NCBI RefSeq assembly: GCF_030732225.1
Contig: NZ_CP132230.1
Location: 896,001-960,000 of the forward strand
From: Streptococcus iniae
GTDB lineage: Bacteria; Bacillota; Bacilli; Lactobacillales; Streptococcaceae
Direction of reading: 5' to 3'
Length of the DNA stretch: 64,000 nucleotides
In this document: piece after piece, positions 14,934 through 22,849 of the stretch
How the letters are laid out: the number at the start of each line of letters is the position of its first letter
Position numbering within the stretch: position 1 is the stretch's first letter
The notes under the pieces: generated by a model
Told to the model about the DNA's origin: nothing
The model's input: only the letters and a program-made list of their open reading frames with translations
Database searches by the model: none
Program-made: the position numbers and the translations under genes

Positions 14934-15013
14934 TCGTAGTTTACTTACTGCTAGTGTTTCTAGCAATTGCAACTATTTTACTGTTTTTGATTATGTGTGG
15001 GGTGATTAAATGA
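14930..15013 (+). CDS. Tiny single-span membrane peptide
   Basis: A 27-residue peptide (MIVVYLLLVFLAIATILLFL and a short tail) that is almost entirely one membrane helix. ATGA overlaps occur at both ends and aggaga precedes it. The coupling and codon structure suggest a real small gene. Function unknown. Confidence 0.55.
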   Translation: MIVVYLLLVFLAIATILLFLIMCGVIK

Positions 15014-15351
15014 TTAAGTTGACGAAAAAAGAAGATGAAGTATTAAGTAGTTTTAATGGAATTGAAGATGCAGCTATAAAGACAGATTTAATAAATTGGT
15101 TATTTGCAGGAGATGGATTGTTAAGTGAAAATTTTAACACTGATGAATTAAAACTAAAAGCTACCCAAGCTATCCTAGACGGTGAATGGGAAGTGGAAGA
15201 ACCAATGACACTAGATGAATTTAAAGAAGAATATAAGTTACTTAAAAGTGAATATAACAGATTGAGAGTCGTAGGTAATTTGTCAGCAACTAGAATTCAT
15301 CAAGAAGCTGTCACGAAGTTAGTTGAGGAATTTTTGGAGGAAGTGGAATGA
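15010..15351 (+). CDS. Hypothetical acidic protein
   Basis: A 113-residue helical, acidic protein beginning MIKLTKKEDEVLSSFNGIEDA. It overlaps both neighbours by four bases. I do not recognise a domain with confidence. Confidence 0.65.
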   Translation: MIKLTKKEDEVLSSFNGIEDAAIKTDLINWLFAGDGLLSENFNTDELKLKATQAILDGEWEVEEPMTLDEFKEEYKLLKSEYNRLRVVGNLSATRIHQEAVTKLVEEFLEEVE

Positions 15352-15761
15352 TTAAATTTAGAGGGTTTAACAAAAAAACTAAAAAAATGTATAGCGTCGA
15401 GGGGTTTAAAACAAGTGAACGCAAAATATACAGATGCAGCTTAGCAGATGATGAGTTTCGCTCTGGTCGCTTAGAGACGTTTCATTTTGTAGAGGATAAT
15501 CTTGACAACTATATTCTCATGCAATCAACAGGTCTGTTTGATAATAATGACGTGGAAATTTTTGAAAAAGATATTGTAGTGAATCAATATGGTAATGTTG
15601 GATATGTTGCTTATCTAAAGCAAGAGGCTGGATTTGTAGTTGTACTAAAAAAAAGTGATTATAGATTAGGTCATAGAAACACAGGTGAGAGTTACGATGT
15701 AACAAATAATCACGACATCATTGGAAACATATATGAAAATCCTGACTTACTGGAGGTATAA
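15348..15761 (+). CDS. YopX family protein
   Basis: A 137-residue protein with YopX features: an N-terminal IKFRGFNKKTKKMYSVEGF, the central LMQSTGLFDNNDVEIFEKDIV and a C-terminal HDIIGNIYENPDLL. YopX proteins are common in Firmicutes phages; their role is unknown. Confidence 0.85.
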   Translation: MIKFRGFNKKTKKMYSVEGFKTSERKIYRCSLADDEFRSGRLETFHFVEDNLDNYILMQSTGLFDNNDVEIFEKDIVVNQYGNVGYVAYLKQEAGFVVVLKKSDYRLGHRNTGESYDVTNNHDIIGNIYENPDLLEV

Positions 15762-15763
15762 AA

Positions 15764-16084
15764 ATGAAACAACTATTAAGAATTACTAGAACTTACGGAA
15801 AAAGTGATGCAGATGGATATACAAACGAAGTGATTATCACATCGCAAAAAGAACTAGAGGAAGCAATCGAAGATAACATTTGGAACGAAGAACCTTGGGA
15901 AACATTAAAGTTTGGTGAAGAAGGGTGGGCTGGTGCGAATTTAAGTGGTGGCGGTTGGGATGAACCCACTGGTGTTGATTTTCAGTTGCTTAATATATCT
16001 ACAGCTATAGCTGAATTAGAGAAACAAAAAGTCGATATAGACCGTAAAATTAAAGAATACAAGTTACTGGAGGAAGTGGAATGA
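15764..16084 (+). CDS. Hypothetical protein
   Basis: A 106-residue product with a Gly/Trp-rich middle (GWAGANLSGGGWDEPTG) and a C-terminal helix (TAIAELEKQKVDIDRKIKEYK). An ggaggt site precedes the ATG. The gene overlaps the next one by four bases. No family is recognised. Confidence 0.65.
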   Translation: MKQLLRITRTYGKSDADGYTNEVIITSQKELEEAIEDNIWNEEPWETLKFGEEGWAGANLSGGGWDEPTGVDFQLLNISTAIAELEKQKVDIDRKIKEYKLLEEVE

Positions 16085-16305
16085 AAAATGATTTTTTGTC
16101 TTGGCTCAACTCTGTTTTATTAGGACTTGTTATTTGCATTGCGCTCGCTTGCAGTACTGTTAATAAAGAAAATAATCAATTAAAACAACGTAATAACCAC
16201 CTCAAAACAGAACTTAAATCAAAAGACCAACAAATCAAAGGGCTGTCTGAGCAAGTGAGTAGACAGACGAAACGGATAGCAGAGTTGACAGGGAATGGGG
16301 GATAA
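16081..16305 (+). CDS. Membrane-anchored coiled-coil protein
   Basis: A 74-residue protein. The N terminus is hydrophobic (FLSWLNSVLLGLVICIALAC) and the remainder is a coiled coil (KENNQLKQRNNHLKTELKSK...). The LALAC-like end might be read as a lipobox, but a simple anchor is equally likely. The role is unknown. Confidence 0.6.
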   Translation: MKNDFLSWLNSVLLGLVICIALACSTVNKENNQLKQRNNHLKTELKSKDQQIKGLSEQVSRQTKRIAELTGNGG

Positions 16306-16307
16306 GG

Positions 16308-16397
16308 ATGAAGCATGAGTTATTTAATGACCACTTTGAAAATGCGAAGCAGATGACAATATATGATTTTTTGGAGAAAAACTATGATACACACTAG
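16308..16397 (+). CDS. Tiny hypothetical protein
   Basis: A 29-residue frame (MKHELFNDHFENAKQMTIYD...) with gggg upstream and overlap with the next gene. Support comes only from position and the ribosome site. Confidence 0.35.
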   Translation: MKHELFNDHFENAKQMTIYDFLEKNYDTH

Positions 16398-16620
16398 ACG
16401 ATACGTCAACAAAGCAAAATACGCACCAAGAATGACCGATTCGTTAAAACCTTTGGACGTTGCGGAGTTATTAAAAAAAGAAATTGACTGCAATAACATT
16501 CCTTTTGAAATTGTCAGCGAAGCTACAGGAATACATGTCAAGCGTGTAGAACGGATTTACTACAATGACTTACCGAAAGAAGATGAGATGGTGCGTATTT
16601 TAGAGTGGGTGGGGAAATAG
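16384..16620 (+). CDS. Small HTH-like protein
   Basis: From the ATG at 16384 (site ggaga) the product is 78 residues. The segment VAELLKKEIDCNNIPFEIVS then ATGIHVKRVERIY looks like a helix-turn-helix. The last 41 coding bases are identical to part of another gene at 17829-17869, a sign of cassette recombination. Confidence 0.6.
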   Translation: MIHTRRYVNKAKYAPRMTDSLKPLDVAELLKKEIDCNNIPFEIVSEATGIHVKRVERIYYNDLPKEDEMVRILEWVGK

Positions 16621-16629
16621 GAGATTGTA

Positions 16630-16839
16630 ATGGCTGTACGATACGAAGAAAATGGAATTTACATAGCAGAATGCAATATTTGCAGATGCTTGCTTGTCGT
16701 TAAAAAAAATAGTCAAAATGAAATGGAACTATTTATGAAAAATAATGGTTGGGAAATTTGGAAGAGCCATAACGTACATCAACCAAATTGTGTCTGCTAC
16801 AACTGTAAAAGTATGGTTGAGAGTCTAATAAATAAATAG
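16630..16839 (+). CDS. Small zinc-ribbon-like protein
   Basis: A 69-residue protein with CNICRC and CVCYNC cysteine pairs that could bind zinc. It begins in the repeated start module GGAGATT-GTAATGGC shared with neighbouring genes. Function unknown. Confidence 0.6.
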   Translation: MAVRYEENGIYIAECNICRCLLVVKKNSQNEMELFMKNNGWEIWKSHNVHQPNCVCYNCKSMVESLINK

Positions 16840-16863
16840 AGGTGGGAAAGGAAGGAGATTATA

Positions 16864-17172
16864 ATGGCGAAAAAATGTATAAAATGTGAAAAAGGAGTGG
16901 CGTATTGTTTCTCGGAACTTTGCTTTTCTTGTGAGAAAGAGAAATATGAGAGACAACTTACCGATGACATTCTTTCCGGGAAAGTAGTTGAGACGGAATG
17001 TGAAGATGATATTTTTTGCCCTTGGTGCGGAACTCGGCACGACCCATTCGATGTAGCCGAGGACTATTCGTACATGGATGAGGACGAACGCATAAATCAA
17101 TGTCATGAATGTTGCCTTGATTTTACATATAGAGCCAATGTATCTATTACATTTTCAACAAGGAGATTATAA
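16864..17172 (+). CDS. Double zinc-ribbon protein
   Basis: A 102-residue protein with cysteine knuckles CIKC, CFSC, CPWCG and CHECC, enough for two zinc ribbons. It starts in the module GGAGATTATAATGGCGA (16854-16870). The next gene starts in a second copy of the same module and overlaps the stop by one base (TAATG). Confidence 0.65.
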   Translation: MAKKCIKCEKGVAYCFSELCFSCEKEKYERQLTDDILSGKVVETECEDDIFCPWCGTRHDPFDVAEDYSYMDEDERINQCHECCLDFTYRANVSITFSTRRL

Positions 17173-17348
17173 TGGCGAGAGTGATTAAAGTGCCGGTTAC
17201 GGACGAAAATGGAAAGTTAATCTATACACACAGAATGTTATCATGCTCTAAATGCGGACATTATCCACTTGATATTAGCATAGATTATTGTCGTAGTTGT
17301 TTATCGAAACAACATTTCACACAAAAACAAATAGATGAATTTGAATGA
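17172..17348 (+). CDS. Small zinc-finger protein
   Basis: A 58-residue product (MARVIKVPVTDENGKLIYTH...) with CSKCG and CRSC knuckles. It starts in a second copy of the module GGAGATTATAATGGCGA (17162-17178). The stop overlaps the next start. Confidence 0.6.
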   Translation: MARVIKVPVTDENGKLIYTHRMLSCSKCGHYPLDISIDYCRSCLSKQHFTQKQIDEFE

Positions 17349-17707
17349 AAAAGAAAAAGAAAGAACCGCCATTGAATACCAACAAGTATCGTGACGAAAA
17401 GTGGTTTCCGCTGATTGGACATGAGCGAATGTACGAAATAAGTGATTACGGAAGGCTGAAACAGATTTGTACAAATGGAGGGCTGCCAATCAAAATAATT
17501 CAGAAAGGTATGAAGTTTAAACGCAAAGACAGGAAAGAATTGATTGTGAATATTATCAGTCCTAAGACAGGAAGAGCGAACAACGTACCTTTGCGCTTTC
17601 TAATGGAGATGCAATTTTTTGACAGGAAGTACGTTAAACCGATAGATGGCGATTACACAAATTTAAAATTATGCAATTTAATGACATTGGAGGAAACAGA
17701 TGAATAA
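17345..17707 (+). CDS. NUMOD4-domain protein without an HNH core
   Basis: A 120-residue protein. The N-terminal part EKWFPLIGHERMYEISDYGR is a NUMOD4 DNA-binding motif, normally attached to an HNH homing endonuclease. The C-terminal part (VPLRFLMEMQFFDRKYVKPIDGDYTNLKL; cited partly) retains the HNH-like framework but lacks the catalytic His/Asn pattern. It is probably a decayed or domesticated homing-endonuclease relative. Confidence 0.65.
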   Translation: MKKKKKEPPLNTNKYRDEKWFPLIGHERMYEISDYGRLKQICTNGGLPIKIIQKGMKFKRKDRKELIVNIISPKTGRANNVPLRFLMEMQFFDRKYVKPIDGDYTNLKLCNLMTLEETDE

Positions 17708-18092
17708 ACAGGAAGCGATTAAAAAAGTTAATGATTTATGGAGTTTTATTTTGGAAGATGGACCATTCGAGGTTGATTTAATCAACAAAAGTTGTGTCAT
17801 TGACATCATAACCAAAATAGACGAACCAAAAGAAGATGAGATGGTGCGTATTTTAGAGTGGGTGGGGAAGAATGAAGATTATAATGGCGAAAGTTATTTA
17901 CAAAGGAACATGCGGAGGAGAAAGATGAATAAACAGGAAGCGAAAGAGAAATTGCATAATTTAGCCTTTGCCAAAATGAACGCAAAACCAGATAAATTGC
18001 ATTTAGCGGATGTTATGCAAATTATCTCCCAAATCGACGAACCGCAGAAAGTGACAATTCCTAAGTTCGTGGCGGAAGAGGTGACGGAATGA
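17700..18092 (+). CDS. DUF1642-like protein, apparent fusion of two N-terminal modules
   Basis: The 130-residue frame has two similar units, each starting MNKQEA and each reaching an IDEP motif (TKIDEPKEDE and SQIDEPQKVTIPKFVAE). The second is the usual start of DUF1642 proteins. Its ATG at 17925 has a strong ggaggag site, so it may be translated separately as 55 residues. The first unit carries a 41-bp segment identical to 16576-16616. This looks like recombination between small-gene cassettes. Confidence 0.6.
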   Translation: MNKQEAIKKVNDLWSFILEDGPFEVDLINKSCVIDIITKIDEPKEDEMVRILEWVGKNEDYNGESYLQRNMRRRKMNKQEAKEKLHNLAFAKMNAKPDKLHLADVMQIISQIDEPQKVTIPKFVAEEVTE

Positions 18093-18262
18093 ATGAAGAA
18101 TTAGGTGTGTTGATTGGCGATGATAAAACATCCTACTTTTTTAAGATGAACGTCGATGGGAAACCATTGTATTGTAAAAGTTTCTTTAACGCATACCACT
18201 GCACACGCAAAGAAGCAGAACAGTTTCCACAATTTAAATGGGTTGCGCTGTCCGATTTATAA
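18089..18262 (+). CDS. Small protein resembling the DUF1642 C terminus
   Basis: A 57-residue protein (MNEELGVLIGDDKTSYFFKMN...YHCTRKEAEQF). The segment before the end resembles the C-terminal part of DUF1642 proteins, so it may be the separated second half of the gene before it. It overlaps that gene by four bases (ATGA). Confidence 0.5.
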   Translation: MNEELGVLIGDDKTSYFFKMNVDGKPLYCKSFFNAYHCTRKEAEQFPQFKWVALSDL

Positions 18263-18302
18263 CCAACAACGGTATCACGCAGGTTCAATTCCTGCGGTTG
18301 GT
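18262..18302 (+). other. tRNA-like minihelix without anticodon arm (A)
   Basis: ACCAAC (18262-18267) pairs with GTTGGT (18297-18302). It stacks on a 6-bp T-like stem CGCAGG/CCTGCG with loop TTCAATT, a perfect T-loop. Only a 10-nt linker replaces the D and anticodon arms. It overlaps the stop codon of the gene before. From here to 18550 I see no other gene. Confidence 0.5.
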
Positions 18303-18550
18303 ATTAGACCGAAAAAATAATAAAAAATAAGAAAGGCTCCTTACATAATAAGTACACATTCTAACGCAGATTATCGGTCATCTGTTATTATTCAAGGCAC
18401 TGTGAGAATTCAATGCGGATCGTGTGCTTGTCCGAAAATAAAAAAAGAAAAGAGGTATAGCTACTCCGATAAGACAACAAAAAGCGCCCACAAAAGGACA
18501 CTTTGGTATTAGTTCGTAACTATATTATACCATAAAATGGGGGCTTAATA

Positions 18551-18964
18551 GTGGGTAAACTTACAATGTCGCAGTTAAAAGCATTAGATGAATTATTATT
18601 TGAATATCCAAGCATAGACCACAAAATAGCAGTCAGAAAGCTTGAAGTAACAGATATTCCAAATGAAGATGTAAACATAGGAGGAGGAAAAGCAAACAGG
18701 GTATCTAAGCCCACAGAAAACATCATAGAGCGTTGGGATAGTGACAGACGACTAAATAGCTTATATGCCCAGAAAGAAGCGATAGAGAGCACACTAGACA
18801 CCTTAGACGGCGATTTAACAGAAATATTCTGGTTAAGATGGTCAAGAGGCAGTGTTAACTCATGGGAAGAAATAGCACACAAAACATGTTACGACAGAGC
18901 TACAATATATCGTAAGCGTGCAAGGATATTGGAAATTTTTGCAGATTATTACGGGATTATATAG
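18551..18964 (+). CDS. Late transcription regulator (DUF722/RinA-like)
   Basis: A 137-residue protein with GTG start and a ggggg site. The C-terminal half has a sigma-like HTH (LTEIFWLRWSRGSVNSWEEIA, then CYDRATIYRKRARILEIF). It belongs to the ArpU/RinA/DUF722 type, which switches on late phage genes. Its position just before the packaging genes fits that role. Confidence 0.8.
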   Translation: MGKLTMSQLKALDELLFEYPSIDHKIAVRKLEVTDIPNEDVNIGGGKANRVSKPTENIIERWDSDRRLNSLYAQKEAIESTLDTLDGDLTEIFWLRWSRGSVNSWEEIAHKTCYDRATIYRKRARILEIFADYYGII

Positions 18965-18973
18965 GGGGGTAAA

Positions 18974-19441
18974 ATGGCTAAAGTAATAAACAATATAGCA
19001 GTGATGAATGATTTTTTAGAAACATGTGATGAGTATTTGAGTTATGACGGTATTGAAGAAGCAAATAGGATTTATGGTATTGAAATAACTTACGATTTGA
19101 TAGAAGAGTATTCAAAAAAGGCAGGAAAAATCAAGGTTGATGACACGGTTAGAGCGTTTGTTGAAGCATCTGGGTATTCTTATGAATATCTTTTAGGATA
19201 CAATCCAGTAGAAAGTTTTTTCAATTATACAGAAGTATTAGAATTGCAAAAGCACCATAACGAATATAAAAAATTGATTTCATATTTAGACAATACTGTT
19301 CAAGCTAATTACAAGCGTAGCAAAAAGAGTGTACCAAAAACAGAAAAAGGGAGGGAAGACCTAGAAGATAGAATGAAAGTAACAAATTATTTAGCGAATG
19401 TTTTTCAAGATATCAATATTACGATGGAGTTGCATCATTGA
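18974..19441 (+). CDS. Hypothetical phage protein
   Basis: A 155-residue, mostly helical protein (MAKVINNIAVMNDFLETCDEY...). A ggggggt site supports the start. It lies between the late regulator and the tRNA-like cluster. No known domain is visible. Confidence 0.65.
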   Translation: MAKVINNIAVMNDFLETCDEYLSYDGIEEANRIYGIEITYDLIEEYSKKAGKIKVDDTVRAFVEASGYSYEYLLGYNPVESFFNYTEVLELQKHHNEYKKLISYLDNTVQANYKRSKKSVPKTEKGREDLEDRMKVTNYLANVFQDINITMELHH

Positions 19442-19614
19442 TTAAAAAGCTAAAGATAAAATAAAATTTATATTGCGACAAATAACGCTATTAGTCGCAC
19501 TTGTATTACTGTATTATTGTATTATCGGAATAGTAAGAAGAGATAACAATTAACAACTGGTCTACATATGATTAGACGATTACTTATAAATAAATCGAAC
19601 TTACTATTCAGTTA

Positions 19615-19659
19615 GAGATAAATAATGGAAGTGTCGCAGGTTCGAATCCTGCTATCTCA
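19615..19659 (+). other. tRNA-like minihelix without anticodon arm (B)
   Basis: GAGATA pairs with TATCTC around a T arm GCAGG-TTCGAAT-CCTGC with a canonical T loop. A 15-nt linker takes the place of the D and anticodon arms. The T-arm sequence closely matches that of element A. Confidence 0.5.
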
Positions 19660-19661
19660 AT

Positions 19662-19755
19662 AGGAACATAGAGTAGTGATTGGAAAGCTACTGGTTGATA
19701 GCTACTTCTTGGCACATTAGATGTCACTGTGTCGGTTCGATTCCGACTGTTCCTA
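19662..19755 (+). other. tRNA-like element, long variable region (C)
   Basis: A perfect 7-bp acceptor AGGAACA/TGTTCCT with discriminator A and a perfect T arm GTCGG-TTCGATT-CCGAC are present. The 94-nt length is that of a class II tRNA. The D and anticodon regions do not fold canonically; AGCTACT is repeated there and AGCTA/TAGCT can pair around an 8-nt loop. It may be a degenerate tRNA. Confidence 0.45.
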
Positions 19756-19770
19756 TTAAACGTTTATAGA

Positions 19771-19848
19771 ACTGTAGTAGTAGAGTAATAGGTTTGCTCG
19801 CAACGTGTAAAGCGTTGGCGTATTGGTTCGAGTCCGATCGCTACAGTT
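19771..19848 (+). other. tRNA-like element with anticodon arm (D)
   Basis: Acceptor ACTGTAG/CTACAGT, anticodon-type stem CAACG/CGTTG with 7-nt loop TGTAAAG, and T arm ATTGG-TTCGAGT-CCGAT are visible. If real, the anticodon would be TAA (Leu), but position 33 is G rather than U and extra bases follow the T stem. I treat it as a degenerate tRNA. Confidence 0.45.
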
Positions 19849-19853
19849 TGATT

Positions 19854-19876
19854 AGTCACTCATTGAGTGGCTTTTT
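19854..19876 (+). terminator. Terminator after the tRNA-like cluster
   Basis: AGTCACTC and GAGTGGCT form an 8-bp stem with a 3-nt loop, followed by TTTTATT. It separates the tRNA-like cluster from terS. Confidence 0.75.
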
Positions 19877-19912
19877 ATTATGTAAACTTTTGCCAAGTTT
19901 GGAGGTGATTCT

Positions 19913-20275
19913 TTGGCGAGTGAAAAAATGCAAAAAGCCATATATTTAGCGGTTTCAACAAATAAAACTCAAAAAGAAATTGCTGAAGAAATTGGCGTGG
20001 ATGTGACAACTGTTTCCAAATGGAAAAAACATCCTGATTATAACGATGCTAAATTAAAAATTGAGCGTGAAGTTTTAGGTGATTTAACTGGGTTAGCTAT
20101 TAAGACGTATCGTGATTTATTATTAAATGGTCGCAGTGAACAAGTTAAGTATTTAGTGGCACAAGATTTATTAGATAGGACTGGTCACAAAGTAACCGAC
20201 AAGCAAGAAATATCCATTGATGAGCCTATTGTATTAACAAATAGTTGGTTAGATGATGCAAAAAAAGATAATTGA
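19913..20275 (+). CDS. terS: Terminase small subunit
   Basis: The DNA-recognition subunit of the packaging motor, 120 residues. An N-terminal HTH (NKTQKEIAEEIGVDVTTVSKWKKHP, cited as TQKEIAEEIGVDVTTVSKW) recognises the packaging site. The start is TTG, decided by the excellent ggaggtgatt site at 19901-19910. It overlaps terL by 23 bases. Confidence 0.87.
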   Translation: MASEKMQKAIYLAVSTNKTQKEIAEEIGVDVTTVSKWKKHPDYNDAKLKIEREVLGDLTGLAIKTYRDLLLNGRSEQVKYLVAQDLLDRTGHKVTDKQEISIDEPIVLTNSWLDDAKKDN

Positions 20276-21539
20276 TATAGCAGACATCATTCCAATCGCT
20301 TTTAAACCAGTAGTGCAGGCAACATGGAACAAAGATATCTTACACGTAGCTTGTAAAGGTGGGCGTGGGTCTGGTAAGTCATCTAACATTGCACATATCA
20401 TCACACGCTTAATTGTACAGTATCCTGTCAATGCGGTTTGTATCCGTAAGACTGATAACACACTTGAACAGTCGGTTTATGAACAATTAAAATGGGCTAT
20501 TTCAGAGCAAGGATTGACGCGGTACTTTAAGTTTAATAAATCACCACTACGGATAACATACATCCCCAGAGGCAACTATATTGTGTTTAGAGGGGCGCAG
20601 AACCCTGAGCGTATCAAGTCGTTAAAAGATAGCAGGTTTCCGTTTGCTATTGGTTGGATTGAAGAACTTGCAGAGTTTAAAACTGAAGATGAAGTAAAGA
20701 CTATTACTAACTCACTACTACGTGGAGAGCTTGGCGATGGCCTTTTTTATAAGTTTTTTTATACATACAATCCGCCTAAACGTAAACAATCTTGGGTTAA
20801 CAAAAAATATGAGACACAATTTCAGGTGTCTAACACGTTCGTACACGCTTCTACTTACTTAGATAATCCATTTATAGCTAAAGAGTTTATAGAGGAAGCA
20901 GAAGCCACTAGACAACGTTCTGAGCGTCGTTATGAATGGGAGTATCTCGGTAAGGCTATTGGTAGTGGTGTTGTTCCTTTTGATAACTTACGCTTTGAAG
21001 AGATTACGGACGAGCAGTTACAATCATTTGATAACATACGCATGGCAGTTGACTTTGGTTATGCTACTGACCCTCTAGCTTTTGTTAGATGGCATTACGA
21101 CAAGAAGCGTAACGGTATTTATGCAATGGATGAATACTACGGTCAGAAGATATCAAATAGGCAGTTAGCAAAATGGTTAAAATCAAAAGGCTATTCAAAT
21201 GATGAAATATACGCAGATAGCGCTGAACCTAAGTCGATAGCAGAGTTAAGAAATGAGTTTGGTATCAAACGTATCAAAGGCGTTAAAAAAGGTCCTGATT
21301 CAGTTGAATTTGGGGAGCGCTGGCTTGATGACTTGGATTTTATATGTATAGATCCAAAACGAACACCTAAGATCGCATTTGAGTTTGAAAACATTGATTA
21401 TCAAGTGGATAGAGATGGCAATCCTAAACCACGCCTAGAGGATAAAGATAATCATGCTATCGATGCCACACGGTACGCATTTAATGACGATATGAGAAAT
21501 CATAAAACAATAGTTAAAACATTTAAAGGAGGTATCTAG
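20253..21539 (+). CDS. terL: Terminase large subunit (PBSX family)
   Basis: The ATPase/nuclease that packages phage DNA, 428 residues. Walker A is GGRGSGKS (36-43) and the Walker B region is FAIGWIEELAEF. The nuclease domain begins near AVDFGYATDPLAF and includes DADSAEPKS-like acidic motifs (YADSAEPKSI). The family is the PBSX-type terminase, consistent with an SPP1-type portal next to it. The portal start overlaps the stop by one base. Confidence 0.93.
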   Translation: MMQKKIIDIADIIPIAFKPVVQATWNKDILHVACKGGRGSGKSSNIAHIITRLIVQYPVNAVCIRKTDNTLEQSVYEQLKWAISEQGLTRYFKFNKSPLRITYIPRGNYIVFRGAQNPERIKSLKDSRFPFAIGWIEELAEFKTEDEVKTITNSLLRGELGDGLFYKFFYTYNPPKRKQSWVNKKYETQFQVSNTFVHASTYLDNPFIAKEFIEEAEATRQRSERRYEWEYLGKAIGSGVVPFDNLRFEEITDEQLQSFDNIRMAVDFGYATDPLAFVRWHYDKKRNGIYAMDEYYGQKISNRQLAKWLKSKGYSNDEIYADSAEPKSIAELRNEFGIKRIKGVKKGPDSVEFGERWLDDLDFICIDPKRTPKIAFEFENIDYQVDRDGNPKPRLEDKDNHAIDATRYAFNDDMRNHKTIVKTFKGGI

Positions 21540-22849
21540 TGTCAAATATTTTTACACAACAAAGAGATACGGAAATGACAAGTGAGTTATTAACGCAAGC
21601 AATTGCTGAGCACTCGAAGCTTGTCCCACATTATTTAAAACGCAAGAAAATGTATGAGGGATTACATGACATTTTAGAGCAAGAGGCAAAAGAAAAATAT
21701 AAGCCAGATAATCGTTTGGTTGTCAACTTTGCAAAGTATATCGTAGATACGTTTAATGGGTATTTTATTGGCAATCCAATTAAAGTAAGTCATGATAATG
21801 AGAAAGTTAATAAGTATCTTGATTTTTTAGATGGATACAACGACCAAGATGATAATAATGCGGAGTTATCTAAGATATGTTCTATTTATGGGCATGGATA
21901 TGAGCTTATCTTTGCGGATGAAACTGCAAAAATAGGACTAACATATCTAACACCAATGGATGCATTTATTATTTACGATGATTCAATTAGAGAGATACCT
22001 CTCTTTGCAGTTCGATACTTTAAAAATAAAGACGGAATAATTGAAGGAACTTTTTCAGATAATCGAAATATTACTTACTTTGTTTTGGGCAAGGATGGTT
22101 TCGTGTTTGATGAGCCTAAGCCACACAATTTTGATGACGTTCCAATGATTGAATATGTCGAAAATGAAGAGAAAAAGGGTATTTTTGACAATGTTATCAC
22201 TTTGATTAATGCATTTAATAAGGCAATATCAGAAAAGGCAAATGATGTTGAATATTATGCAGATGCTTATTTGTTGGTATTAGGGGCAGAGTTAGACGAA
22301 GAAAACCTCAAGACGCTACGAGATAGCAGAATCATTAACTTAAAAGATGAAGCTACAGCTAACTTGATAGTAGAATTCTTACAAAAACCAGACGCAGACG
22401 GAACACAAGAAAATCTATTGAATCGTTTAGAAGACTTAATCTTTAGAACTGCTATGGTGGTTAATTTATCGGATGAGAAATTTGGCAATTCTAGTGGAGT
22501 GTCACTAAGATACAAGTTGCAGGCTATGGACAATTTAGCAAAAACAAAAGAGCGCAAATTCACGTCTGGTATGAATAGACGGTACAAGATTATCTCAACG
22601 TTTCCGACATCTGATATTTCAGGCGATGAATGGGCATCTATTAAATATAAATTCACTCGCAATGTACCAGCTAATATGCTAGAAGAAAGTCAAATTGTAG
22701 GTGCATTGAAAGGTATTTTGTCTGACGAAACATTACTTGCTATGTTATCTAATGTAGATAATCCAAAGGCAGAACTAGAGCGAATAAAAGCAGAATTTGA
22801 TGAAAGCAGTCCATATATCCCAAGGGTAATTGCTAATGAACAAACATAA
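21539..22849 (+). CDS. Portal protein (SPP1 type)
   Basis: The ring protein at the capsid vertex through which DNA passes, 436 residues. SPP1/gp6-like features are YIVDTFNGYFIGNPIKVS, ISEKANDVEYYADAYLLVLG and SGVSLRYKLQAMDNLAKTKE. The start is GTG, with aaaggaggt upstream. It is followed by the gp7-type minor head gene. Confidence 0.93.
   Translation: MSNIFTQQRDTEMTSELLTQAIAEHSKLVPHYLKRKKMYEGLHDILEQEAKEKYKPDNRLVVNFAKYIVDTFNGYFIGNPIKVSHDNEKVNKYLDFLDGYNDQDDNNAELSKICSIYGHGYELIFADETAKIGLTYLTPMDAFIIYDDSIREIPLFAVRYFKNKDGIIEGTFSDNRNITYFVLGKDGFVFDEPKPHNFDDVPMIEYVENEEKKGIFDNVITLINAFNKAISEKANDVEYYADAYLLVLGAELDEENLKTLRDSRIINLKDEATANLIVEFLQKPDADGTQENLLNRLEDLIFRTAMVVNLSDEKFGNSSGVSLRYKLQAMDNLAKTKERKFTSGMNRRYKIISTFPTSDISGDEWASIKYKFTRNVPANMLEESQIVGALKGILSDETLLAMLSNVDNPKAELERIKAEFDESSPYIPRVIANEQT

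Noticed and set aside
19473..19553. 26-codon hydrophobic frame with TTG start (RQITLLVALVLLYYCIIGIV)
   Set aside because: It has one possible membrane helix, but no ribosome-binding site and no ATG, and it lies in a structured non-coding region. Not enough to call a gene.
19662..19755. Functional class II tRNA
   Set aside because: Acceptor and T arms are perfect, but no canonical anticodon stem-loop can be formed. Reported only as tRNA-like.
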